A stretch of 64,000 nt of DNA from Tetrapyrgos nigripes (taxonomy: Eukaryota > Basidiomycota > Agaricomycetes > Agaricales > Campanellaceae), in NCBI GenBank assembly GCA_013368315.1, contig JAACJM010000186.1, positions 62,001 to 126,000 of the forward strand, read 5' to 3'. The stretch's first letter is position 1, and every line of letters begins with the position of its first letter. Below, in pieces: positions 24,138 to 36,000 of this stretch. The notes below the pieces were generated by a model, which saw only the letters and a list, made by a program, of their open reading frames with translations, made no database searches and was not told the origin of the DNA. Both the position numbers and the translations under genes were made by a program.

Positions 24138-24643
24138 TCAGGCCTTCTTAGTATACACCAATCCACTTCCGTCACCCTTTGGTCGCTGAGGAGCCGGCTG
24201 AGAAATGTAGCTGGGTTGGCCTGGCAGCGAGCGAGCTGTCTCAATAGTAATATGCTTGGCGTTGTGCTCCTTTACAGGCAGCGGGACTGGATCACGTCGG
24301 TTGAGTGATGAAGAGGAGTCGACTTCCATGAAGCGAGGTTCAGTGATGGCAGATTCGTCTATACAGGGAATGATTAGCCTGCAGGCAACAGAACAAAAAA
24401 CAGGATAAACATACACTGCTCAAGTCGGCCGGATGTACGTCGGTTTTGGTCACGATGGTTCATTTGGTACCAGAATGCTGTGAAACCAACGAGGAGAGTG
24501 CCAGCAGCTATGAAAGTGTGCTGCGGAACATGAGATATAAGACATCGGCCATGAGTAGAATAGGAGAGAGGACATACCCTTCCAGTCCTAGGACGGACAG
24601 CAGAGGCGACTGCGTTACCAGTGGTACGGGATGTGTGGGCCAT
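24138..24643 (-). CDS. Small single-pass membrane protein, unknown function
   Basis: Three exons (24643-24578, 24520-24415, 24358-24138), all in phase, encode 130 residues. The N-terminus is basic and hydroxylated (MAHTSRTTGNAVASAVRPR), which could act as a mitochondrial presequence. One hydrophobic helix follows at about residues 23-41 (TFIAAGTLLVGFTAFWYQ). The rest is a polar tail ending SGLVYTKKA. The size and layout resemble fungal inner-membrane accessory proteins, but I recognise no family. Consistent splicing supports a real gene. Confidence 0.7.
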
Positions 24644-25007
24644 GTCGATAGAGGTTTAACAAAGTGGTTGCGTGTCGTAAAACGCTAGAGTCCATTCTTA
24701 TAGAGAACAGCTGGGGCTATAGGGGGCGGATCGAGAGACAATGACGATGCTTCTCAGATTTTTGCTCCACATATGGCGATACGATGCCTCTGTCCTGAGC
24801 GGATTATCTCAATAATCTGGAGAGAGGATCCCTGGGTAGTTTGAGGTGAATTCAATTTGGTTGAAAGATGACGTTGAGCGTTGAGGTTGGCATCGTTGAG
24901 CTGAGAAAGGTCATCGCGGTTGTGGTATGGTTACACGTACGAGAAAAATACACAAATACTTGATGGTACAGATCATTCTTCCAAGTCCAGACACCGAGAA
25001 AACCAAC
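24644..25007. other. Intergenic, promoter region of the small membrane-protein gene
   Basis: No gene recognised. It lies upstream of the minus-strand small gene and downstream of the minus-strand TPR pseudogene. Confidence 0.4.
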
Positions 25008-25853
25008 CTAATAATGTGCAAACTGATGGTCCAAATTCGCACCAATCTCGTTCACCTTTTCTTGAACCAGCTCTGTCAACCCGTCCTGTCCAAAAAGGTC
25101 ATCAGGCCTTTTTGCGTCTTGCTCTACAACCCAAGCCAAAAGTTCCTCGAACGATTTGGCTTCCAAACTGCTCAAGAATTCCGCTTCTCTGATGAGAACA
25201 GGATCTGCAGGCAGGATAGCTCGAGCTTTTTCCAAGTCTCGACGCGCAACTGCAAGGTGTCCAAGGGAGTAAGTGCCTGGCTTCGGCGAAAGTACGCTTT
25301 GGCGGGGTTGTAATCATCTTCCAGACATGCAGTCGCGTCTACAACGGCAATCTCGTATAGTCTGAGCTCTACAAAATCATTCTAGGGCGTCAATTGTCAC
25401 ACCAACATAAGCCACTCACTCAACGCAGCCGCCCTATTCAGCTTATACACCGGCTCATCTGGGGTAATGTCCGCACAAGCACTATACATCACAAACGCTT
25501 CCTCGTAGTCCCCTTTCCTAAATACCTCGTTGGCCTTGTCCTTCAGTTTCGCTGCTTTAGCGTTCGCCGCGATCCATTCGCGTTTCTCCCGTAAAATACG
25601 CTCCTGCAAAGTTTCTCCACGACGTTCGGCATCCTCAATGTCGGCGTTCATCATTTCCATGAAGCGGACCATTATTGCGAGATCTAGGACTGTCCAACCT
25701 TCTGTCTGTGGCACTTCTGAGCCATCTTGGACAGGAGAGACGAATGCTACTGTGAGGATACTGTAAGAACATGGATTGAGCAACGCCAAGGCTGGGTAGC
25801 TCACCGGGATCGTAAGGATTCAAGGGATCTCCTGCTTTGAACCTTTGAGACAT
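25008..25853 (-). pseudogene. Frameshifted copy of a TPR co-chaperone-like gene
   Basis: Paralogue of the intact gene at 62760-63626 with the same three-exon plan. The start MSQRFKAGDPLNPYDP is joined by an intron to VRFMEMMNADIEDAERRGET and the TPR block KANEVFRKGDYEEAFVMYSACADITPDEPVYKLNRAAAL. In the last exon YFRRSQAL is followed by a frame change: one base is missing near 25287 compared with the intact copy. In the next frame the C-terminus DLFGQDGLTELVQEKV and NLDHQFAHY continues to a stop. Loss of the last TPR repeat and tail makes function doubtful; a base-calling error is possible. Confidence 0.7.
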
Positions 25854-27043
25854 TGTGGAAGGAGGAAGAGAAGCGTGTTTCACAATTTTGCCTGCCATCG
25901 GTTTGGATCGGGAGGATGAACGACTCGGGTGATATTCCATTGGCGTGGCCTCTGAGATGTAGTACCCTTGAGATCCCAGATACGTATCCAGCCCGAAGTT
26001 GGGTGCAAATGGCGCCCAGACCACCGAATATGCCAATTACGTAGTACTAGCTGACGGTGCATCTAGAACTATACATTCGCTATGCTGTTGTAGGATGCAG
26101 CGTGCAGAGCTTACTCAAGGTCTTTAATTGTCAACTTCGACGATTGGAGCTCACTGGGATCTGGTCCTGGTTCTGCTCCAGCAAATCCCAACCCTCGAGG
26201 AGCTAGTTATCCACGAGAGCCGCCACCGGCTTGAGTTCTTCGAGGCTGACCTTGGACGGTCGGAATTTATACAATGCGACTGTGTTGCCCAGGCTCACGA
26301 AGCTCAACATGGCAACTGTCCTGGGCCAGGAAAGGATGCAAGGATAGATGCCATCTACGGCATGGTCTGGTCCAGGACGGACGACCGCATCCGCAATGCG
26401 GTCAATCAACCGTTTCGGTAGCGAAGCTGTGTCGTGTTTTCTTTGAGGCTTGGGAACAGTGAACCGGCTGCAGTTGAATGGGTCGAGGAGACTACAGAGC
26501 CTCGGCTATGTGCTCTGACTCGAGACGGTCTACAGTTGGAGTTCGAGTAAGCGACAAGCTGGAGGAGAAAATCGAGTGATGATCATGAAGGATATGATGG
26601 TGCTGTTGGGTTTGAACTGATGATGAGGAAGGCGGAGGCGAAGCTGGCGGAGACGCTAAGAGGGAGGGTACCTTGAAGCTTGATGAACCCAAGGTCCGAC
26701 AATGCTGTCATATGCGGGTTTGATGGACAGACATTGGACACGACTGGTCGATGAATACTGCAGAGGAACAATACAGGACTTGATATATTTGTTCGTCTCC
26801 AGATGTACATGATCATGAGAAATGTACGAGAGAATGCTGAAGCCAGCACTAAAAACCAACGAACCGTAAGAAGAGTAGACCATTCCGTAGACATTTGAGA
26901 CAGACCGGAGGAAGGCACCCTATTTCGTTGACGTGCGGGCTGTACGCCTGTCATTCTTTCCGTCATGACACCTGCAACTAAAGTCCATCGGCGTACATAT
27001 AACGCGTCCTTGCTAGAATAATTTCCCCTTGTTTCATACCTCC
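25854..27043. other. Intergenic with an F-box/LRR remnant
   Basis: Apart from the remnant at 26110-26420 no gene is seen. The last 100 bases should contain the arrestin-gene promoter. Confidence 0.4.
26110..26420 (+). pseudogene. Fragment of an F-box/LRR-type gene
   Basis: Two short readings in different frames, CQLRRLELTGIW and LQQIPTLEELVIHE, look like successive LRR-like segments of the basidiomycete F-box family. Neither end of the gene is present. Weak evidence, based on pattern only. Confidence 0.35.
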
Positions 27044-29077
27044 ATGTCAAGTTCCCTACCAGCTCCTCCGATCCTTTCGCCTCCACCGCTTTACGAATTC
27101 GAAGTCAACAATCCTCCCGGTCAAAGCAACGATGCAGAGCCTCCAGCATACAGTTTTGGAGGCGTTGGAAGTTCTGGACGCGTCGTTCGATCCAGGACGG
27201 CGTCTTTAGATCTAACCGAGCATGCGGAGAGATTTCTGAGGGGAGAGAGGGCGTCAAGTGTGAGGAAAGAGTTCACGTATGATCTTGTGAAAGGGAAGGA
27301 AAAGGAGGGCAAAAAACCATGGGCGTTCCTGACGGTCATGGGAGACTCCGACTTGACGTTGTCCAAGAAGGTACCAGTGGTCGTTGAAGGTGAAAAGGTG
27401 GAAGGGGAGCTCAAGGTCGATCTGGATGGCAGTGAGTCCTTCCAAGCCGCCATCATCACCGTAAGCTTCATTTTTACTCATTGGCCGCTAGCTTCTTTAC
27501 ACTCAGACTGTTATGCAGGTCAGAGGCCAAATCATTGGAGGCGCACAATCCAACGATATCCTCACTTTCCTCGAAATTTCCAAAGTTCTCTGGAGTTCTT
27601 CGCCCAATCCTCTTTCAAGCACATCTAAAGCTGCAAATCTCCTCCCTGGACCCAAGCAGAAACTTGACAAACTAAACCCTGGATCTCATTCTTGGCCTTT
27701 CTCGATAAATCTCCCCAAAGAGGTCGCTCTTACAGTGGGTCCGAAAGACGCGCCAAGAGTGGAGGTGTGTCGATTACCCCAGACGTTCTTTGAGAGGCAT
27801 GCTAGGGCGAGGGTGCAATATGAAGTCATTGCGAGGTTTGTAAGGGGTTTCTTGAAAACGGATTGGAGGTGAGCTTCATCTTCTCCGGGTCTCATTTTGG
27901 TATTGTAGGGCTAATGTGCCCGTTTGTTCCTAGACTATCGACAGAGTTCTCCTATATACCCATTACCGTGCCTCCTTCGCCCTCGCCTTTACGTGTTTTG
28001 GCATACCAAGAGAACACGCCCTTACTTGGGCCAGAAGCAGACCCAGAAGGATGGATTACCCTGGATCCAGTGACGATACGAGGAGGAACGGAATGGAAAA
28101 AGGAAGTTGAAGCCAAGTACATTGTGAGTTCATTCCGGGTTGTTAATGCGCATAGATGATTCTGATGCTTTGCTCTGTCATTAGCTGTCCGTGGCTAACC
28201 CAGTATGTGTTTTCTTTTACTTTTCTAAAGGTATCAGCTCATGATTCATCCCAGCTCTCCTACACTAGAGGATCCGTCATTCCTCTTTCACTTGTCATCA
28301 AATGCGGAGACCGTCGCACTTTGGAGCTTCTTTCATCAACACGAAGCATCGTCGTAAGGTTACGAAGATGCCTAAGATATCATTCAGACGACCGCAGATC
28401 ACCTGAAGCGTACCAATGGACGGATGAGTTCGAGTTCTCCGAACTGGCAACTTGGTGGCCGGATTCGCTGGTTCATTCAAGGGCTCGTGCGACCTCGAAT
28501 AATCTCCTTCGTCTGGACTCGGAGATTAATGCGGTACAAGCTGCTCGTACTAACGACTCTGGTTTCAATGCGGAAAATAGGCAGAGCTCGGTTGCAAGGG
28601 AGGGAAGGAATGACCAGTCTAGATCCAGGGCGCGGAGTAGTCAAGGGGAGGATAGAGAAGGCGATTGTGAAGGGGAAGGAGAAGGGCCTCAGGAACGAGA
28701 TCTAGGCGAGGGACGGATGCGGGTTCTGAAGGGCGAAATCCATTTACAAAACGACTTGAAGCCTAGTACTGCTATAGACGAGGTTTAGAGTTGAGGTGGG
28801 TATCTTTTTACCTTTTGGATTCTCTCTGTGGAGTTCTAACACACACACTCTTCTCCAGTACTCCGTTGTCCTTTTCCCACCTGACATCAATGGTTTCCAA
28901 TTCGACTCGTCTTCGTCCTCATCACAGAAAGGGGACATATTACTCTCCCAGCCCGTAGAGATTACAACAGCCTTTGCGCTGGGACCTAGACCGAGGATGT
29001 ATTCGCCTCCGCAGTATGAGTCCAGTTTCCCTGGTACGACAGTGACTCAGGATATAATTGGTGAAATTTTTCAGTGA
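27044..29077 (+). CDS. Alpha-arrestin-like protein
   Basis: Arrestin-fold trafficking adaptors recruit HECT ubiquitin ligases to plasma-membrane transporters. Exons: 27044-27460, 27519-27868, 27934-28123, 28185-28202, 28255-28782, 28859-29077, all in phase, giving 573 residues. The N-terminal arrestin sheet includes VKVDLDG-like and VRGQIIGGAQSN segments; the C-terminal domain opens with NPLSYTRGSVIPLSLVIKC, the usual arrestin-C entry. PPxY-like motifs are SPPPLYEF and EPPAYSF near the N-terminus and SPPQY near the C-terminus, fitting Rsp5/Nedd4 binding. Exon 4 is only 18 bases. The donor after exon 5 is either a weak GTTTAG, or a GTGGGT 15 bases later with one extra T causing a frameshift. 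Confidence 0.75.
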
Positions 29078-29508
29078 GTTGGTATACTATCTACTACATT
29101 CTGGTTGCTTTTACATACATGGACCTCGATATACCGGACTGTACACTCAGACATTGGACTCTTCTGAGGGTGTTGTAGCATATTGTTAGTATTGTCTATC
29201 ACTGTACTACTGTGCAACTCTGTATCCTAGAGTAATAATTGCATCTTAATCTGAGCAGAACAGAGCTTCATGCAAATATCTGATCGCGTCGTGACGAGCT
29301 ACCACCAAGTCGACTCTTCAAGCAACAGCTTAATACTCACAGTATGAAATAGCCAGGAATGCAACGTCGCTTTTTTTTCAAAAAATGAAGGTGGAGGCCC
29401 TTAAAGGCGGCTTCGCCGAATACAGTGTTGAGGCTTCGCCTCAAAAAGCAGTCTCGGGTCGTAGTCGCAGTCACCCGGCTCCGCCGGAATACAGTAGTGT
29501 GTGGCCAA
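29078..29508. repeat. Intergenic with three similar short hairpins beside tRNA-Cys
   Basis: Perfect hairpins with 3-base loops lie at 29408-29418, 29428-29444 and 29475-29487. The first and third are each followed by GAATACAGT. On the minus strand they lie just downstream of the tRNA gene, and the first T5 run is at 29443-29447. Confidence 0.55.
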
Positions 29509-29579
29509 GTCTGCGGCGTGGTTCGAACACGCGACCTCAGGATTTGCAATCCCACGCTATACCACTTAGCTACGCAGAC
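29509..29579 (-). tRNA. tRNA-Cys (anticodon GCA)
   Basis: A 71-base cloverleaf with no intron: acceptor arm GTCTGCG pairs fully with CGCAGAC, D-arm GCTAAGTGGTATAGC, anticodon loop TTGCAAA (anticodon GCA), T-arm GCGTG-TTCGAAC-CACGC. Boxes A and B of the internal Pol III promoter are present. CCA is not encoded, as expected in a nuclear gene. Confidence 0.88.
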
Positions 29580-29671
29580 GACGTAATGTGTGGAAGATCA
29601 GGCATTGACCAGGGTAAGAGGGCCTACAATTTACTAGAAGCGCGTCCAAGATCCACAAACTGTTGACCACC

Positions 29672-31576
29672 ATGATGGACGTCGACGAGCAAGAATATCA
29701 GTCGACCACAGCACCCAGCACTTCTCGCGGTCTTCCAGTCATTGTTCCAGTCGACGAAGCCCACCCGTTTGACCTGGAATTTTACATCTCCAACTACACA
29801 GGACGTGCCGCCATTGACCGCCTAATCCACATCGTGTCTTTGTGTCCGCATCTCGCAGTAGAAGCCTACGGACTAGCTCTCCAACGTATCCAGAGATCTC
29901 GCGATCCAAGTGTCTACCAAGCTTTGTGCAATGCCTATGATCACATTTCGTCTCATCCAGATGCCGTCAATGTGTACAAACTCAGGCTACCCCCGTTGTC
30001 GGAATTACCGACGATAAACACCAAATGGGCAGAAGACACGGCGAAGAAGAATCATTTAGAGAAGATGAAGCTGGAGGCAGAGTTGAAGAACTATTCAAAT
30101 AACATGATTAAAGAGAGTATACGGGTGAGTGGCGACGTTTTCCGGTTCTGACATCCAGAATGACGGTTTACTTGTGTAGATGGGCCATCGAGATCTAGCA
30201 GAGTTTTGTCGCTCAACGGGTGATTACCCTTCTGCACTCAAGCATTGGACAAAGTCTCGCGAGTTCTGTTCCACGAGTCAGCATGTCTTGGATGGATGCT
30301 TGTCTGTCCTTGAGGTGCGTATCGCAAGTCTTTTTCAAATGCAGGCGCGCTAATATTCTCCTTGTAGCTTCTCATCGAACAGAAAAACTACTCTCATATC
30401 CCGACATATGTCTTCAAAGCCGAAGCAGCCCTCGAAGCAGCTACAGCTGCAGCCAATTCCAACAACAGCGGGGGAAAGGATTCTTCCGCTCCCGCTGCAT
30501 CTGCTGCGGGGTCCAGAAAAGTATCTGCTATTTCAGGCGACAGGGAGCTCGTACAGTCCAAGTTGGAATTTGCTACAGCATTGTCCCAGCTGGCGCAAGG
30601 CAATTATGAAAGAGCCGCGTATCACTTCCTTAGAATTGCACCATCGTCTACTGGTATTGGAGGTGGATTGGGTGATTGGTTTGGTAAGGTGAGTTTTTTC
30701 GTTGCAGTGGACAGACATACTCCTGACCCTACTTTTTCTAGCTTGTCTCTGCCGGAGACGTAGCCATCTACGGTACTCTGTGTGCGCTGGCTTCCTTATC
30801 ACGATCGGCTTTCAAAGCCCAGGTCATCGAAAATCTGTCTTTCTCCGTCTACATCGAGCAAGAGTCATATGTACGAGAGATGATAGAAGCATATATGGCG
30901 AGTAACTTTAAAGGTGTGCTAGAGAGTCTGAGTAAATATAACGTGAGTATTTTCTTCCACTTGACTCTGCTCTACGACCTAACCTTCTTTTCTACCCAGA
31001 CTCGTCACACTCTCGACCCACACCTTTTCGTCCACCTCTCCTCCCTCCTAACCCTCACCCGTACCCGCCTGGTAACACTTTATTTTGCACCCTTCTCCAC
31101 CATCAAACTTGACCGCATGGCCACTGCATTCGGTTGGTCCATGACCGACACTGAAGATTTTGTCGTCGATCTCGTACGAAAAGGCGAAATTGCAGGGAGG
31201 GTGGATAGTCGGGAGAAGGTTTTGCGTGTCAGGAGGGAGGAGGAAAAAGCAGTAAGAGTGGAAGTGGGAACGGTGGGTCAGGGAAGGCTAATGTAGCGAG
31301 TGGAGACAGAAAAGATGTTTGGAGGGATGTGGTGAGGAATGGAGTGAAGATGGCGAGTCTGAATAGGAAGTTGGTGTACAGAATGAAGTTGTGAGTATTT
31401 TGCTTCAGTTCTTTTTGTTTCTCTTGGTATTTTATCTAAGACTCGTGAACTGACCATATCGTTTCTTTGACTGTAGACAACAAGCAGACCTGATTATCAA
31501 ACCACCAAAAGGAAGCAGTAATAACCAGGGTAATAATATGCAGATGACTGGGGATTATGTGAACCTGATAGACTAG
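29672..31576 (+). CDS. CSN1: COP9 signalosome subunit 1
   Basis: CSN removes NEDD8 from cullins and so controls SCF ligases; subunit 1 is a PCI scaffold. Exons: 29672-30124, 30180-30314, 30368-30688, 30742-30942, 31000-31390, 31477-31576. The RPN7-type helical region contains [20 protein letters not shown] and [23 protein letters not shown], close to CSN1; the PCI domain follows with [19 protein letters not shown] and [14 protein letters not shown]. The conserved tail [19 protein letters not shown] is in the last exon. Exon 5 is one base short of keeping frame: a stop appears at 31294-31296 while the tail continues in the next frame from about 31275. Either a sequencing deletion or a real loss of about 75 C-terminal residues. 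Confidence 0.87.
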
Positions 31577-31804
31577 TCTCGACAGAGGCTGGGATCTTCC
31601 CTCTCTACAGTCAAGGTTTGCGACCTGCGTCAGGTTGCATCCTTTTCACCTTTAACCTTCTTGTCCAACGCTGTCCGCATCGAGCTATAAAGTTGTCCAC
31701 CAATTGCCAAAATGTCACTGTATTCTAGTACGCAAATGCTATGTGTAAATCCGATCCAAACCCAGTAGGACATAGTCTCGGTACCAGACTGACTACGCGG
31801 AATT

Positions 31805-31856
31805 TTTCGTACCAAAAAGGAACCCATTGCGCAATGGGTTCCTTTTTGGGACGAAA
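31805..31856. repeat. 52-bp near-perfect palindrome
   Basis: Two 26-bp arms with one mismatch meet with no spacer at 31830/31831; the inner 38 bp (31812-31849) are a perfect palindrome. It lies about 230 bp downstream of the CSN1 stop and just before the duplicated F-box promoter segment. Confidence 0.85.
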
Positions 31857-31876
31857 GTGTTGCTCGAGATGGGTTA

Positions 31877-32582
31877 CAAATAACTTGTGTCTGAACCACA
31901 GTGACGTTGGGCCCCGACTGACTATCCTTCAACTCGCCTCGCTACATCCTGTACATTTGGCATTGAAGAACCGCTGAAACGGAGTCACTGGATAAAGGTT
32001 GGCAGACGCATTGTCTTTAACCAACCACAGCCTGCATTGTATGGATCAACCTCATTGTCTTTGCCAAAATAACTGACCAGTATTCCCATTACTTACCAGG
32101 GTGGAGATTTGATCGATATCGACGCAAAGTGCAACCCAAAACCCAGATTTAAGCGTCTGGCACGGGTGAGTACATACCGCTGCGCTCTGTTCCTAACCCT
32201 GTCAGTCTTTAGGACTCACTCCACTGCGATTTGCCTTAGGGTCTGCTAGCAGTTGGAAAGCTCCAAAATTGCAGGGTTCGCATTTATTATCCTCAGCTGA
32301 AAGCGAAACGTTGGTGCAGTGTGAGTATATGTTCCGGACGGCAACTCTCTCCGATTCTGATTCTATCTGGATACAAGACTGCAATCTGCCCCGTCATTCC
32401 AGTATCTACACTCATATAACCGTTCCGGCTCAATGCTCATCCCTTCCGACTCAGAAATCCCTCTGATACAACCTCCAGATACCCACCCTGCCCTATCCAT
32501 CTTCCAGGCACTGCCTCCAGAGATCTTGATCGAGATTTTCTCTCGGTGTTGTATGTATGATGTAGAGTATCGTCGGGGGTAA
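31877..32582 (+). pseudogene. 5' half of an F-box gene (promoter, leader and F-box start)
   Basis: This segment matches 55705-56386 along its whole length: upstream region, spliced-leader-like introns and the first codons. An ATG at 32433 opens MLIPSDSEIPLIQPP and reaches the F-box half ALPPEILIEIFSRCC. Homology stops after TGTTGTA at 32553; the frame ends at a stop at 32580-32582, leaving 49 residues. The missing remainder corresponds exactly to the gene piece that begins at 42686. Confidence 0.8.
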
Positions 32583-33018
32583 TTGGAAGGAGAATGGTCG
32601 ATGTGTGTTGACTGGTCTTCAACGGCCTCGTAATAGTGTAGCAGGGTAGTTAATCGTCTATATACCTTCTGCTCTCAACGCCAACGAGTCATCTGTTGCT
32701 CAATTCTTACCTCCGCTTCTGAGACTTCATGAAAAATTTACAGACAGACAAACAATGTATTCACAAACTGTAGGCAGAAGTACACATAGGAGAAACCAGG
32801 CCCATTAACCAACCATTCTCAGACTGCTACATACATAGATTTTTTTCTTTCAAAATTTCTAGAATGAGACGAAACCATATTGTTCTTTGAGGGTAAAAAA
32901 GAATCATCATTTCTTCAATTTCAGAATTGTTGGACGCAATTTTCAGGATCAACCTAAAGTCAAGTCTTAGAACAGAGTAGTTTTCAAAACACAACAAAGG
33001 AGCGTACTAGAAGAATCA
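32583..33018. other. Non-coding, downstream of the CHAT gene
   Basis: A/T-rich sequence between the broken F-box half and the CHAT stop codon; no gene seen. It probably holds the CHAT 3' UTR. Confidence 0.4.
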
Positions 33019-36000
33019 CTAAACTCCGTAATGGACGAATGGAACCCACTTTACGAATTCCATTTCACCAACCTCTTTTCGCAAATGTTCAACAGCCGCA
33101 TGAAGTGCATACGCTGCACTCTGGCTCATGTTCCAAGTGACCAGCTCGTCACTACGCCCCAAGAGACTTTCGTAGACTTTATCAGCAACTATAGGTGCGT
33201 CCTTGTCCCCAATTGACCACATAGTAGCAATGACACTTGGATAACCTACAGCAAGCATACCAGCTGCAAGATGTACAGCTTCTTCAGGAAGGTTCTCATC
33301 GCCTGCTGCTGTCTGACATGCGGAGAGGAATGCAAGTTCTGCATTCTCAAGTGATAAGCACATCAAGTCTTGGAGCTTGAGTTCTCCATCGTAAAGAGCA
33401 AAGGCACTATTGAGAGGGTTTTTTCGAGTCTTGAATTCCATGGCAAGCAAGATGAACGATCTCATGCTTGCTCAGTTCACTCTTGACAGCATTGACAACA
33501 GCTTCATCATGAGTGAGATGGCAGCTATGCTTGGGTGATGTGTAGGTCTGTATAATCCTTGCCTCTTTCTTGGTGCCAGGTAGAGGTTTCAAGTTGGGTG
33601 TGGCAGGTTGGGAGACAATAAGGACTTTGGGTTTTTTCCTTGGATCCCGCTGAGTTTTACTATGACCAGAGCTAAGCATAGCACTCAGTGTGGTAGTATA
33701 TGAGGAGACCACAAAGTCAGAGAGCTTAATATCATCTGAAGGATCTTTGGAGCCATAGATCCCAGCTGCATGAAGAGGGAGCAAGGCCAGTGCCCCTGTT
33801 GCACACCATGTAATATGAGGAAGACAAAATTCTGTAGAGTGATGTAGCTATCTCTGAGTAAGTATTTAATCAATTAAACCAACATGAAAACTTACCACAT
33901 CTTCAATTTCAGACAGAATGGGCTGTACCACAGTGGACCATAGCCTAGCCAAAATTGATTTAAGGCAATTGCAACCCTGTTCCCTTGCTGGGTATGGTAT
34001 GCTGTATCGTTCTTCATCACGATTAACTCTGACACCACTGGCTTGGAGTGATGCAATCAGTCCTGAGTGCAGCTCCTCAGCAAGCTTGGATGAAAAGTTG
34101 GGGAGAGCAACATGGATAATATCATGTGAAGAAGAAACAACGAGGGCATCACATCGGGACTGGTCGATATTTACAATGATGACGGGTCCATTCATAGCAG
34201 CAGGAGTCACAGCAGACAGTTTCTTAGGCTTCAAGAAACTGTCAAAACCATCCAGCTTCCTGACTTTGGCAATGAGCTCCTCATACTTGGCTGCCCACCG
34301 AGTATGCTGCTGTGCTTCCTGCTCACCAGTCATAGCTCCCTGCATATTTGGATTATCAATGGCATTGGAGCATGTGGATGTCCCAGCATTTTGTAGTGCC
34401 CTAGAAACCCTCTCCAGATCCATAGCAAGCACTGGGTACTGATGATGGAGATCATCCAGCGGTGATCGCAACTGGAGTATCTGGCCCCAGACTATGCCAC
34501 GACCTTCCTCCAGCCATTCAACTGCTTGGGTGAGATTCCCAGCAGAAATAGCAGTTGCAACAGCAGCATTGATAGTCCAACCAATTTTGGGCAATTCTTC
34601 ATAACGTTGGTTAACAGTTTGTCCAAGCCAAATAAGCTGTGGGATGATTTCCAAAACCACTTTGTATGCATCAAGTGCTAGAAAGGGATTTTGGTAAGTT
34701 GAAGAGAGGGTTGCCCAATGAGAGGCTGCATTGTATCGGATTGAAGGAGGGCTGAATGCATTTTTTGTAGATTGCTGGAAAGTTGAAATGGCATTCTTGA
34801 TGTCACTCTGATCCCCGAGATGTTCAAATCGACTCTTGAAGGCATTCCCAAGGTTGTTGAGCATGCCTGCTTTGTTAGCATGGCCATCAGGGGTCAGATC
34901 AACAGCCTGACGGCGGAGGTGAATAGTGTTTTCAATGTCCCTGAGCACCCCGAGATGCTGATATCGACGGGAAAAGGCATTCCCAAGGTTGTTGAACCTG
35001 GTTGCCTTGTGAGCATGGCCATCAGGGGTCAGATTGACAGCCTGACAGCTGAAGCGAATGGCGTTTTCAATGTCCCCCAGCTCCCTGAGACACCCAAATC
35101 GACTCTCAAAGGCATTCCCAAGGTTGCTGAGCCAGGATGCTTTGTCAGCATGGCCATCAGGGGTCAGATCGATAGCCTGACGCTTGAAGCGAATAGCATT
35201 TTCGATGTCCCCCAGCTCCCCAATATGCTCAAATCGACAGAAAAAGGCAACCCCAAGGCTGCTGAGCCAGGATGCTTTGTTAGCATGGCCATCAGGGGTC
35301 AGATCAACAGCCTGACGCTTGAAGCGAATAGCGTTTTCAATGTCTGCCAGCTCCCTGAGATGCTCAAATCGACGGGCAAAGGCAATCCCGAGGCCATTGA
35401 GCATGGTTGCTCTGTCAGCATGGCCATCAGGGGTCAGATCAACAGCCTGATGCTTGAGATGAATAGTGTTTTCAATGTCCCCCAGCTCCCGAGATGCTGA
35501 TATCGATGGAGAAAGGCATTCCCGAGGTTGCTGAGCCTGGCTGCTTTGTCAGCATGGCCATCAGGAGTCAGATCAACAGCCTGACATGCAAAGTGAATAG
35601 CGTTTTCAATGTCCCCCAGCTCCCCAAGATGCTCAAATCGACTCTCGAAAGCATTCCCAAGGTTGTTGAGCATGGCTGCTTTGTAAGCATGGTCATCAGG
35701 GGTCAGATTGACAGCCTGATGGCTGAAGTGAATAGCATGTTCAATGTCCCCTAGCTCCCCAAGATGCTTAAATTGAAGGAAAAAGGCATTCCCAAGGTTG
35801 TTTCAGCATAATTGCTTTGTGAGCATGGCCATCAGGGGTCAGATCAACAGCCTGATGGCTGAAGTGAATAGCATTTTCAATGTCCCCCTGCTTCCCGAGA
35901 CGCCGATATCGACGGAAAAAGGCATTCCCGAGGTTGTTGAGCCTGGCTGCTTTGTGAGCATGGCCATCAGGGGTCAGATCAACAGCCTGACAGCTGAAGC

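Noticed and set aside
31270..31300. A 24-base intron to repair CSN1
   Set aside because: Too short for this genome and the phase would be wrong; a missing base explains the data better.
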